In this document: piece by piece, positions 56,122 to 63,996 of the stretch
Layout: the number at the start of each line of letters is the position of its first letter
Position numbering within the stretch: position 1 is the stretch's first letter
Source of the DNA: Desulfuromonadales bacterium
Lineage (GTDB): Bacteria; Desulfobacterota; Desulfuromonadia; Desulfuromonadales; Syntrophotaleaceae
Length of the DNA stretch: 64,000 nt
Direction of reading: 5' to 3'
NCBI GenBank assembly: GCA_030154185.1
Contig: JASKKK010000001.1
Span: 1 to 64,000 of the forward strand
Position numbers and translations under genes: made by a program
The notes under the pieces: model-generated
What the model was told of the DNA's origin: nothing
The model's database searches: none
The model's input: only the letters and a program-made list of their open reading frames with translations

Positions 56122-56304
56122 TCAGTTCTCATCCCGGAAGGATTCCCGGTCATCCGAAGCCTCGGCATCTTTCCCCGAACGGAGGCTTTTCTGAAAGTTG
56201 GAAAGGCTTTTGCCCAGGCCGGCACCTATTTCCGGCAGTCTGCGCGCGCCGAAAAGCAAGAGGCAGATCACGATAAGCAGAATCAGTTCCCAGAAACCGG
56301 GCAT
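56122..56304 (-). CDS. tatA: Twin-arginine translocase subunit TatA/TatE
   Basis: A 60-residue protein: one N-terminal helix ([15 protein letters not shown]), the hinge and [20 protein letters not shown] amphipathic helix with the family's FG and LP residues, then a short charged tail. TatA forms the pore of the Tat export system, which is needed for ActB-type precursors. tatB and tatC are not in the window. The ribosome site is weak (AAGAGAG about 11 bases upstream). Confidence 0.9.
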   Translation of the reverse strand: MPGFWELILLIVICLLLFGARRLPEIGAGLGKSLSNFQKSLRSGKDAEASDDRESFRDEN

Positions 56305-56354
56305 GGTATCGATGCTCTCTTCTTTAGAAGTGAATTTTGCGGTCCGATTAAAGG

Positions 56355-56393
56355 AATAGCGGGAGAATCCGGTGACGGTTCCTCCCGCTATTC
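56355..56393. terminator. Hairpin between ferredoxin and tatA
   Basis: AATAGCGGGAG and CTCCCGCTATT form a perfect 11-bp stem with a roughly 17-nt loop. No long T-run flanks it. It may end or attenuate the ferredoxin transcript before tatA. Confidence 0.5.
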
Positions 56394-56411
56394 ACATGTT
56401 GTACTTGATTC

Positions 56412-56579
56412 TTAGCCTTTGATGGCGTCTACGGGGCAGCTGTCAACACAGGCGCCGCAGTCGGTGCAGGCATCGGCGTCGATGACGCGAGCTTCGCCTT
56501 TCTCTTCGATAGCGCCCAGGGGGCAGCTGTCGTCACAAGCACCGCAGTTAATGCAATCGTCAGTGATAGTATGAGCCAA
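56412..56579 (-). CDS. 2[4Fe-4S] ferredoxin
   Basis: A 55-residue ferredoxin missing from the ORF track because of its length. Translation starts at TTG 56579, with the strong site AAGGAGGTG six to seven bases upstream. The sequence has two intact cluster motifs of clostridial type: CINCGACDDSCPLGAI and CTDCGACVDSCPVDAI, eight cysteines in all. It is a low-potential electron carrier in the cytosol. In this window, possible partners are the ferredoxin-domain glutamate synthase subunits, but no link is shown. Confidence 0.93.
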   Translation of the reverse strand: MAHTITDDCINCGACDDSCPLGAIEEKGEARVIDADACTDCGACVDSCPVDAIKG

Positions 56580-56705
56580 GGTATTCACCTCCTTTGCGTT
56601 GAAATCACTTGCTTCTTCCCTTGTTAATTCTTGGAGCGAATTCTACAACACCTTTTCAGGGATTGTCCACCCCAAATCATGTAAAAGATGTTGTAGACAA
56701 AGGCC

Positions 56706-56734
56706 TTGCATTTAAATGGGGCATCTTATAGTAT
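56706..56734 (+). promoter_or_regulatory. Possible sigma-70 promoter of ackA
   Basis: TTGCAT (56706-56711) and TAGTAT (56729-56734) lie 17 bp apart; an overlapping TATAGT would give 15 bp. The region is AT-rich. The predicted leader would be about 80 nt, with AGGAGG 13 bases before the ATG. Confidence 0.4.
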
Positions 56735-56822
56735 TTATCCGTTTGACTTAGCCTGACCAATGGGCGGAAAGGGGCCGGCCTTTTCGCCCGTAACACTTTA
56801 AATAGGAGGTAAGTTAAGTTCT

Positions 56823-58088
56823 ATGGATATTCTTGCTTTGAACTGCGGAAGTTCATCCGTAAAATACCAGCTCTACAGCTGGGAGCGTCGCGAAGTTATC
56901 GCCAAGGGTGTCGTCGAGCGGGTCGGTATCGGTGATTCGTTCATTTCTCACGAGGTCCCCGGGCGCGAAGATTACAAGAGTGAACACGATTGCCCCGATC
57001 ACACCGTCGCTATCGAGCTGATTATCAGGACTCTGTCCGACGAAAAGGTCGGCGTGGTCAAGGCCATGAATGAAATTTCCGCCGTTGGTCACCGTGTCGT
57101 GCATGGCGGCGAGAAGTTTTCCAGCTCGGTTCTGATCACCGACGAAGTCCTCCAGGGGATCAAAGACGTTCAGCATCTGGCCCCCTTGCACAATCCGCCC
57201 AACATCATGGGTATCGAGGCGGCCAAAAAGGTTCTGCCCGACGTTCCTCACGTAGCCATTTTCGATACTGCCTTCCATCAGACCATGCCCGAAGAAGCCT
57301 ACATGTATCCGCTGCCTTACGAGTGGTACGAAAAGCACAGCGTACGTCGTTACGGCTTCCACGGCACCTCGCATCTTTATGTCTCCAAGCGGGCCGCCGT
57401 GCTGCTCGGCAAGGATGCCAAGGACTGCAACATTATTACCCTGCACATCGGTAACGGTGCCTCTCATGCCGCCATCCGCGGCGGTGTCTGCATCGATACC
57501 AGCATGGGCCTGACTCCTCTCGAAGGTGCGGTTATGGGTACCCGTTGCGGCGATATCGACCCCGCCATCCCGACCTTCATCATGGAGCGTGAAGGTTACA
57601 CCGCCAAGGAGATGGACAGCATCCTGAACAAAAAGTCCGGTTTGCTCGGCGTTACCGGCAAGTACACGGACCGCCGCGATATCGGTGAGGGGATCAAAGC
57701 CGGCGACAAGCGCTGCAAGCTGGCCAACGATATCGAAGCCTATCGCATCAAGAAGTACATCGGTGCCTATATGGCTGCCCTGGGCAAGGTCGATGCCATC
57801 GTCTTTACCGCCGGTGTCGGTGAAATGGGCGCCGAGATCCGTCAGCAGGCACTCGAAGGTCTCGAGGCTCTGGGCATCAAGGTCAATAAGGAACTCAATC
57901 TCAAGACCCGTACCAAGAAAGCCGAAGTGGAGATTTCCGCACCCGACTCTCCGGTCAAGGTGTTCGTCATTCCCACTGACGAAGAACTGGTCTTTACCGA
58001 AGACGTGGTCGGTATTTTGGAAAACACCTACAGCGACCACATGAGCTTCGAATACAGCTTCAAGTCCAAGGACTACGAGCGTAAGTAA
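56823..58088 (+). CDS. ackA: Acetate kinase
   Basis: A 421-residue ASKHA-fold kinase converting acetyl phosphate and ADP to acetate and ATP, or the reverse. Its N-terminus LALNCGSSSVKYQLY is the phosphate-binding motif. Active-site segments GHRVVHGGEKF, FDTAFHQTMP, RYGFHGTSHLYVS, LHIGNGAS, DTSMGLTPLEGAVMGTRCGDIDP and VFTAGVGEMG are intact. AGGAGG lies rather far (13 bases) from the ATG. pta is convergent rather than in the same operon. Confidence 0.98.
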   Translation: MDILALNCGSSSVKYQLYSWERREVIAKGVVERVGIGDSFISHEVPGREDYKSEHDCPDHTVAIELIIRTLSDEKVGVVKAMNEISAVGHRVVHGGEKFSSSVLITDEVLQGIKDVQHLAPLHNPPNIMGIEAAKKVLPDVPHVAIFDTAFHQTMPEEAYMYPLPYEWYEKHSVRRYGFHGTSHLYVSKRAAVLLGKDAKDCNIITLHIGNGASHAAIRGGVCIDTSMGLTPLEGAVMGTRCGDIDPAIPTFIMEREGYTAKEMDSILNKKSGLLGVTGKYTDRRDIGEGIKAGDKRCKLANDIEAYRIKKYIGAYMAALGKVDAIVFTAGVGEMGAEIRQQALEGLEALGIKVNKELNLKTRTKKAEVEISAPDSPVKVFVIPTDEELVFTEDVVGILENTYSDHMSFEYSFKSKDYERK

Positions 58089-58110
58089 GCCGAATATTTT
58101 GTTGTATGTA

Positions 58111-58144
58111 AAAAGGCCGGTGGAGTTGCTCCACCGGCCTTCTT
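58111..58144. terminator. Bidirectional terminator between ackA and pta
   Basis: AAGGCCGGTGGAG (58113-58125), loop TTG, CTCCACCGGCCTT (58129-58141), with A4 before and TTCTT after. One perfect 13-bp stem serves both convergent genes. Confidence 0.92.
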
Positions 58145-58163
58145 ACTTTGTATGTTGATTCGC

Positions 58164-59168
58164 TCAACAGCCCTGAGCCTGGACCGCGGTGATGGCGGTG
58201 ACGCTGATAATGTCGTCCACCGAGCAGCCACGGGACAGATCGTTGACCGGTTTGGCCAGTCCCTGGATGATGGGACCGACGGCTTCCGCCCCGGCCAGAC
58301 GCTGGACCAGTTTGTAACCGATGTTGCCGGCGTCGAGGTCGGGGAAAACCAGGGTGTTGGCTTTGCCGGCGACGTTGGAGCCGGGTGCTTTGCTGGCGCC
58401 GACTTTGGGCACCAGGGCGGCATCGGCCTGCAGCTCCCCGTCGATTTGCAGTTCCGGGGCCATTTCCTTGGCGATGCCCAGAGCTTCGATGACCTTTTCC
58501 GGATCTTCATGTTTGGCGCTGCCCTTGGTGGAGAAGGAAAGCATGGCCACCCGTGCGTCGACACCGAGGAAGCTTCTGCAGCTGCATGCGGTCGATACGG
58601 CGATTTCGGCCAGGGCCCGAGCATCGGGATTCGGGTTGACAGCGCAGTCGGCGAAAATCAGCGAGCCGTTTTCACCGAATTCCGGAGTCTTGGTAACCAT
58701 GATGAAGCAGGAAGAGACTGTCTTCATGCCGGGTGCGGGGCCGATGACCTGAAATGCGGCACGAAGGACATTGCCGGTGGTGTTGTAAGCTCCGGCAACG
58801 CAACCGCCGGCATCGCCCCGGCGCACCATCATGGCAGCGAAGAACAGGTTGTCATCGGCGGTCAGCAGTTTCAGCGCGTCATCTCTGGAGAGACCTTTTT
58901 TCTTGCGGATTTCGACCAGTTCGTCGGCATAGGCGTCGAGCTGGGGAGCTTTTTTGGGATCCAGCAGGGTAACGCCTTCGAGGGAGACGCCGAGTTCGTC
59001 AGCTTTGGCCTGCAGAGTGGCAGGGTCGCCGAGCAGGACGACGTCGGAAAGATTGTCCTTCACGATCGGCCCGGCAGCCTGAATCATGCGGTCGTCGTAG
59101 CCCTCGGGCAGAACGACGATCTGGCGGTTTTCACGAGCCTTGGTTTTGATTTGATCTACTAAGTGCAT
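58164..59168 (-). CDS. pta: Phosphate acetyltransferase
   Basis: A 334-residue short-form Pta that transfers the acetyl group between CoA and phosphate. Family segments include [19 protein letters not shown] at the N-terminus, [35 protein letters not shown], and [27 protein letters not shown]. It lacks the N-terminal regulatory domains of the long enterobacterial form. ATG 59168 has GGAGGATT upstream. With AckA it links acetyl-CoA and acetate. Confidence 0.97.
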   Translation of the reverse strand: MHLVDQIKTKARENRQIVVLPEGYDDRMIQAAGPIVKDNLSDVVLLGDPATLQAKADELGVSLEGVTLLDPKKAPQLDAYADELVEIRKKKGLSRDDALKLLTADDNLFFAAMMVRRGDAGGCVAGAYNTTGNVLRAAFQVIGPAPGMKTVSSCFIMVTKTPEFGENGSLIFADCAVNPNPDARALAEIAVSTACSCRSFLGVDARVAMLSFSTKGSAKHEDPEKVIEALGIAKEMAPELQIDGELQADAALVPKVGASKAPGSNVAGKANTLVFPDLDAGNIGYKLVQRLAGAEAVGPIIQGLAKPVNDLSRGCSVDDIISVTAITAVQAQGC

Positions 59169-59370
59169 GGGGAATCCTCCTTCGAGTATAGAAGTTTCGA
59201 GCGCCTCATTTATACTTTATGCCCCCGGGGGGGTCAACCTCTTTTCCTCATGGTGATGGTGCCTTTTGCCGCATCCCTGCAAAGATTCCCGGCTGGCCAA
59301 ATGCCGGTGCCTTCATGTATAATGGCCTGTAAAAACAACCTCCCACCTTTCGGTGGAAACAAAGGTCGAG

Positions 59371-60192
59371 ATGAGTCCAAGCTTCCGTCAAGATATCCTT
59401 CTGGCCGTTTTCATCATTCTGTCCCTGCTGTTGCATCTGCTCTTGTTGTATGTTCTGCCGGCCCACAGGTTGCTGGAAACAACCGTCCGCAAAGAACCTG
59501 TAGTGGTCGAGATGCGACCGCCACAGACCAAACCTCGGGAACTCGATGTGCCGCCTCAGGTACGCCCCACAGAACCACGTCGGAAGCCGGCCAAAAGGGT
59601 GGCTCCCGAGGAACGGGTGGTGTCGAAAGAGACGGCGCCCAAGGGAAAGGCGCCCGAGGATCGCCAGCCTTCCCATTCTGCGACTCCCCCCCCGGCGAGT
59701 GTGGCTGCCGTACCGAGTCCCGGACCCGGCACCCGCAAGCCGGCAGTGCCCGAGTCTCTGGATCTCGGTCTGCCTGAAACAACGCAGGAACGCCTGCGGG
59801 AGGGGATGGCTCGTAAATACAGGGAGGATGTGGAGGAGGGAGAGGCTGTCTGGCTCGATACGGAAAAGGATTTGCTTTCATCCTTTTTCAAACGGTTTCG
59901 CGACAATATCTACCAGGTCTGGAATTATCCGCGAGTTGCTGCCGAACGCGGTGAATCGGGGGTTTGCCTGCTTAAAATCGTTATCAACCGGGATGGCAGC
60001 GTCAAAGATGTCAACGTTCTTGAAAGCTCCGGTTATTCGACCCTTGATCGTGAAGCTTTTGCAGCTGTTTATCGCGGAGCCTCCTATGGCAATCTGCCAT
60101 CCTCTTATCCTAAGGATCGCCTTACCATCATGGCTTATTTCCAGTACAGGCTCTCCTCCGGAGGGGAGTTCCGCAATATTACCGGTCGTTAA
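59371..60192 (+). CDS. tonB: TonB-family energy transducer
   Basis: A 273-residue periplasm-spanning protein. One helix (ILLAVFIILSLLLHLLLLYVLP, about 9-30) anchors it in the inner membrane. A proline-, lysine- and arginine-rich linker follows (about 40-130). The C-terminal TonB domain (about 175-262) contains YQVWNYPRVAAERGESGVCLLKIVINRDGSVKDV and ESSGYSTLDREA. It would carry proton-motive energy from ExbBD to outer-membrane receptors; exbB/exbD are not nearby. ATG 59371 follows AAAGG; the track GTG at 59353 lacks a ribosome site. Confidence 0.9.
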   Translation: MSPSFRQDILLAVFIILSLLLHLLLLYVLPAHRLLETTVRKEPVVVEMRPPQTKPRELDVPPQVRPTEPRRKPAKRVAPEERVVSKETAPKGKAPEDRQPSHSATPPPASVAAVPSPGPGTRKPAVPESLDLGLPETTQERLREGMARKYREDVEEGEAVWLDTEKDLLSSFFKRFRDNIYQVWNYPRVAAERGESGVCLLKIVINRDGSVKDVNVLESSGYSTLDREAFAAVYRGASYGNLPSSYPKDRLTIMAYFQYRLSSGGEFRNITGR

Positions 60193-60297
60193 ACAGCGTT
60201 TATCTCTGAATTTCGCATGAGAACGCACTATAGCGCTTTCGTTTTTTCCCAAGACGGATGCATGGTGACGACTGCAGGCGAGAACGTCTTCTGCTTT

Positions 60298-60678
60298 TTA
60301 TCCCTGCACGAATTCCGTGTAATCATCGGCATCCATCAGGTCTTCAAGCTCTTCTGTCTCCGTCATTTTCACGCAGATGATCCAGCCATCCTCATATGGC
60401 GAGGAATTCAGCCACTCCGGCGAATCGACCAGATCCTGGTTGATCTCCAGCACTTCGCCGGAAAGGGGAGAGTATATTTCCATTACCCCCTGGGGTAATT
60501 CGATGGTCGCCAGAGTGTCCCCCAGTTCGATTTCGCTACCGATCTCGGGCATCTCGACAGACAGAATCTGCTCCATTTCATCCTGGAGATACTCAGTGAT
60601 GCCGATGGTGGCCTGACCCGCTTCCTCCTCAACCCACACATGATCCTCGTTGTAAAGCAATTCTTCTGGAAAGAACAT
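60298..60678 (-). CDS. GcvH-like protein lacking the lipoyl-lysine
   Basis: A 126-residue protein with the full H-protein fold. HVWVEEEAGQATIGITEYLQD matches the N-terminal half, and LGDTLATIELPQGVMEIYSPLSGEVLEIN the lipoyl loop. In true GcvH the loop reads ESVK(A), with lysine bearing lipoate; here it is E60-L-P-Q63, so glutamine replaces lysine. It cannot carry lipoate at that site. A glycine-cleavage role is therefore unlikely, and no gcvT/gcvP gene is near. It stands alone. ATG 60678 follows GGGAGG; the track ORF begins far upstream without reason. Confidence 0.88.
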   Translation of the reverse strand: MFFPEELLYNEDHVWVEEEAGQATIGITEYLQDEMEQILSVEMPEIGSEIELGDTLATIELPQGVMEIYSPLSGEVLEINQDLVDSPEWLNSSPYEDGWIICVKMTETEELEDLMDADDYTEFVQG

Positions 60679-60927
60679 GCGGCCTCCCTTGCAGCAATTT
60701 GGTTCCGCATTTTTCCGGCGGAACATCGGCGTTTTAGTTTTTCGAAGCGTCTGATCGTGTGCCTGTGACCGGTGAGTTGAAAAAACTGCCGGTTTTTGCG
60801 AAATATACGGAAAAGAATTCCCAATGTAAAGGCAAGAGGCGATAAAGAATTTTGTGTTGAACCGGTTGGAGCGCCAGGGACGGTTGCTGCCGGGAAGGAA
60901 ATGACGAAAGGCAAGGAGCTGCAGTAA

Positions 60928-60962
60928 CAAAGCGCCCGCCGGTACAGCCGGCGGGCGCTTTG
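60928..60962. terminator. Strong hairpin terminator downstream of the FmdB-type gene
   Basis: CAAAGCGCCCGCCGG and CCGGCGGGCGCTTTG form a perfect 15-bp stem with a TACAG loop, immediately after the stop of the zinc-ribbon gene on the minus strand. Short T-rich flanks only, but the stem is very stable. Confidence 0.8.
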
Positions 60963-60967
60963 GTCTT

Positions 60968-61225
60968 TCAGGCGTTGCTGGCTGCTTTCGGGCATCCACC
61001 GCAGCCTGCTCCCGGGGTGCCGGAACCGCACGCGGCAGGTTTTTTGCCGGAGGAATAACCCTGCTGATACCATCCTCCTCCCTTGAGGGCGAATGCGGAC
61101 TGGGAGATAAGCTTTTGTACAGAGCCGCCACACTCCTTGCATTCACTCAAAGGTTTGTCGGAAAATTTCTGACGCGCTTCAAAGACAAGGCCGCATGCAT
61201 CGCATTGGTATTCGTAAATAGGCAT
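60968..61225 (-). CDS. FmdB-family zinc-ribbon protein
   Basis: An 85-residue protein opening with MPIYEYQCDACGLVFEA, then SECKECGGSVQKLISQSAF: the CXXC pairs of the FmdB regulatory-type zinc ribbon (C9, C12, C32, C35). The tail has further cysteines (ACGSGTPGAGCGGC). Such small proteins are widespread, with no agreed function. The track starts 15 codons earlier; ATG 61225 follows GGAGG at eight bases. Confidence 0.88.
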   Translation of the reverse strand: MPIYEYQCDACGLVFEARQKFSDKPLSECKECGGSVQKLISQSAFALKGGGWYQQGYSSGKKPAACGSGTPGAGCGGCPKAASNA

Positions 61226-61270
61226 TTGAAAAACCTCCATATGTTCTGATTTGGCCACTAATGTAGACAT

Positions 61271-61644
61271 TCGGATACTCTTTTGTCAAGGGGCGGACGT
61301 TCCAACCGCCGCTGTCATGGGGTGTTTTCAGGTTTCAGAATGCCGGTGCCTGGTACCCGCACCCACAAGGAAACATCCTCATGAGTAAAAAAATTATAAA
61401 ATGTTGAGAAAAAGCGAAAAGAGTGTAAACTGTCTCTTTGATAGTCTTATCTAATTTGAAAAATCCAAGAGTATTGCAGGCGATGATTCGAACAAGTACG
61501 AACGGAAAGGCAAACCCCAGTCGCCGGTTTGCCTTAACCCGGCATTTTGATGCCGGCGTGGCAAACGGATAAAGAATGCGTTCTTGCCTTGGTCGAAGTG
61601 ACGAATATGTATGACAACTTTGCATACCGTAAGGCGGTGGTTTT
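61271..61644. other. Non-coding region upstream of the membrane diguanylate cyclase
   Basis: About 370 bp without a supported gene. The first 200 bp are AT-rich and could contain promoters for both flanking genes. The second half contains two stable hairpins at 61507-61556 and the ribosome site of the GGDEF gene. Confidence 0.5.
61507..61556 (+). promoter_or_regulatory. Two-hairpin structured leader before the GGDEF gene
   Basis: AAGGCAAACC / GGTTTGCCTT make a perfect 10-bp stem with a nine-base loop (61507-61535). Three bases later CCGGCAT / ATGCCGG form a second stem with a TTTG loop (61539-61556). Neither is followed by a T-run. They lie about 90-140 nt upstream of the ATG and could be a leader-RNA structure. 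I cannot match them to a known riboswitch. Confidence 0.5.
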
Positions 61645-63180
61645 ATGGCATGTATGAAGGTTTTCATCATCGATTTCAAAGGACGGTTCCATGCCGGTGG
61701 CGCCGCCGGAAGTATGGTTGCAGTGATGATGTTGCTGGTATGGCTGGTGATGGGGGGATGGACTTGCGCCAGGGCCCAGGGGCATGGATGGCAGGAGCCG
61801 AGTGAAATTGAAGGCCTGTCCCTCGCCACGGCAACAACGCTGGCTGCTGCCGGCACCGCATCTTCCTTGGAGATGTCCGGCCCTTCGTATCGTCGGACTA
61901 TCGACCCGGCGGAGGTTGCCGAAAGCCGCCCGGCAGACGCGAATGTTGCCTCCTGGCTTCGCTTTGGCCTGGAACTGGGAATATTCGCGGCTCTTTCATT
62001 CTATTGCCTTATTCTTTTTGCATCCCTTCGTGAGGTCAGCTTTCTCTGGTGCGCCCTGACGGTATTGCTGCTGGGAGTCTTTTTTGTGTCCGTTCATCCT
62101 CTGCCGCGGACCTGTCTGAACGATGTATCTGCAAAAGAGGTCGCACGATTCGCATGGGTAACCATCGGCATTTTTTTCGTCGCCTTGGGATATTTTTCCA
62201 GATCCTTTTTGCATAGTGCCGCGCGGGCTTCGGATCTGTCACGGGTAGACTTCCTGCTGTGGATATTTATCGCGCAGGGTGGTGTTCTGGTTCTGCTGGT
62301 TTATGCAGGTGGCGCTCGGGTAAGCGGTCCGGCGATTTTATTCATGACGAGTCCCTCTGTCGTCCTGTTGAGTGCAGCGAGCCTGGACGCCTGGCATAAG
62401 GGAATCGAAAAGGCGCGTTTCCTGTTCGGAGCAAGTGTTCTTGCGGGCGCTGAAGCAGTCGCGCAGGTTGTCGTATTGTCGGACGATTTGCCCTTTCCTC
62501 AAGCGGGAAGTTATCTGTTGGAAGTTGGCTGTACGGGGGTAGGGTTGTTGCTGGTGTGTGCGCTTGGCGACAGGATCGGGGCGTTACAAAAAGAGAAGGA
62601 GGTGCTACGGGTTTCCGAGCGGCGGCATATGCTTCTGGCTTTTACAGATGGTCTGACCGGTTTGTTCAATATGAGGTATTTTCGGACTCGGCTTGAGTTG
62701 GAGATTCGCAGTGCAGAACAATTGGATCAGCCCCTTACCCTGATGATGATGGACATCGACAACTTCAAGTTGTTCAACGATTCTTTCGGACATCTCGAAG
62801 GGGATCGTGTATTGCGCCGGTTGGGGGAGTTGATAACCAAGGTGAGCCGAGAGGATGATGTAGCCTGCCGCTACGGGGGGGAAGATTTCGCCGTCATTCT
62901 TCCGGCAAGTGCTCCGCATGGGGCCATCGATATCCATGAACGTCTGCAACAGGCTCTACAGCAATGGGCCGGGCGCGAAAAAGAGGGCTTCCCGTATCTG
63001 GTGACATTGAGCGTCGGAGTTGCCGAACACCTGCCCGGCCAAATGGCCGACGATCTCATAGCAAGGGCCGATGCCGCTTTGTATGCCGCCAAGGAAGGTG
63101 GCCGCAACCAGCTTGTGATGAGCGATCCTTGTGCTACGGTCGACGAAGGGGTGTATGACGCCAGTTTTACAGGCTGGTGA
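61645..63180 (+). CDS. Membrane GGDEF protein (putative diguanylate cyclase with GGEDF motif)
   Basis: A 511-residue protein. A first hydrophobic segment (about 22-42) could be a signal or anchor; then a periplasmic stretch and seven helices in residues 110-315 (7TM-like sensing module). The GGDEF domain follows from about 340: LAFTDGLTGLFNMRYF, MMDIDNFKLFNDSFGH and YGGEDFAVILP. The signature is GGEDF (411-415) rather than GG[D/E]EF, which puts Asp at the catalytic second acidic site. The RxxD inhibitory site (REDD, 402-405) is intact five residues before it. Activity is therefore uncertain. AAGG lies about nine bases upstream. Confidence 0.88.
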   Translation: MACMKVFIIDFKGRFHAGGAAGSMVAVMMLLVWLVMGGWTCARAQGHGWQEPSEIEGLSLATATTLAAAGTASSLEMSGPSYRRTIDPAEVAESRPADANVASWLRFGLELGIFAALSFYCLILFASLREVSFLWCALTVLLLGVFFVSVHPLPRTCLNDVSAKEVARFAWVTIGIFFVALGYFSRSFLHSAARASDLSRVDFLLWIFIAQGGVLVLLVYAGGARVSGPAILFMTSPSVVLLSAASLDAWHKGIEKARFLFGASVLAGAEAVAQVVVLSDDLPFPQAGSYLLEVGCTGVGLLLVCALGDRIGALQKEKEVLRVSERRHMLLAFTDGLTGLFNMRYFRTRLELEIRSAEQLDQPLTLMMMDIDNFKLFNDSFGHLEGDRVLRRLGELITKVSREDDVACRYGGEDFAVILPASAPHGAIDIHERLQQALQQWAGREKEGFPYLVTLSVGVAEHLPGQMADDLIARADAALYAAKEGGRNQLVMSDPCATVDEGVYDASFTGW

Positions 63181-63207
63181 AAAACGGCCTGTAAACGCTG
63201 AAGCGTT

Positions 63208-63996
63208 CTACAGTTCGAGAGCACGAACGGCCTGCAGAGCCACCCGTATGGCATTCTGCTGGGCCAACTCCTTCCGATCCGGATCGATGCTTTCACTTGC
63301 AGTTCGTCCAGCCAGGACTCCGCAGATGCACCCGGCCGAAAATCCGTAAACTCCAGCCATTTTAAAAAGAGTTCCAGCTTCCATTTCATAATTCAGAATA
63401 TTCAGACGACGATATTCCTCGGTGACTCCCTGCAGATGGCGCAGCAGATAGGGGTTGGCCGACGTGGTTACACGTTCCTGCCCTTCATAGAATGTGTCGA
63501 CGGAGGCGGTCAGGCCTACATGATGCTCGATGCGCAGGTTGCGTGCAGCTTCCGCCAGGGCCACGGTAAGGAAAGGGTCCGCCGCGGCCGGATATTCCGG
63601 AGGGGCGACATCGTTGGCGGCTCCCTGCCGGCACAAAGCTGCATTGGAAATGACGACGCTGCCGACCCTGACACGTTCCTGAATGGAGCCGCAGGTTCCG
63701 ACCCGAATAATGCGGCGAATGCCGGCGGCAAACAGTTCGTTGACCACGATGCTCAGGGATGGGGCACCCATGCCACTGGTGGCTGCAAGCAACGGTTGGC
63801 CCGTATCGAGGGCGAGCAGATAGCTGTGCAAGCCCCGGTTTTCCGATAAAGTTTTCAGGCAGGATACGCCTTCGGTGGTCATGGCAATCTGTCTTGTGCG
63901 TTCGGGTGCTCCGCATAACAAGGCGGTAACCGGAGGAAGCTCACCGAGGTCCCCGGTATTGAAACCTATATGGTAAAGAGGTCGATGATCGGTCAT
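63208..63996 (-). CDS. udp: Nucleoside phosphorylase (uridine phosphorylase-like)
   Basis: A 262-residue NP-I family phosphorylase that splits nucleosides with phosphate. The phosphate-site motif IRVGTCGSIQERVRVGSVV is at about 96-114. ATSGMGAPSLSIVVNEL precedes it, and NYEMEAGTLFKMAGVYG carries the ribose-binding MEAG(T). The overall order resembles uridine phosphorylase more than purine nucleoside phosphorylase, but specificity is not certain. Its ATG lies five bases from the window edge. The 3' end is convergent with the GGDEF gene across short inverted repeats (63166-63207). Confidence 0.85.
   Translation of the reverse strand: MTDHRPLYHIGFNTGDLGELPPVTALLCGAPERTRQIAMTTEGVSCLKTLSENRGLHSYLLALDTGQPLLAATSGMGAPSLSIVVNELFAAGIRRIIRVGTCGSIQERVRVGSVVISNAALCRQGAANDVAPPEYPAAADPFLTVALAEAARNLRIEHHVGLTASVDTFYEGQERVTTSANPYLLRHLQGVTEEYRRLNILNYEMEAGTLFKMAGVYGFSAGCICGVLAGRTASESIDPDRKELAQQNAIRVALQAVRALEL

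Noticed and set aside
61480-61600. Possible GEMM (c-di-GMP-I) riboswitch, because GGCAAACC appears upstream of a GGDEF gene
   Set aside because: The GACGCAAAGCC block and tetraloop-receptor layout of GEMM are missing. The GGCAAACC pairs with a perfect local complement instead.
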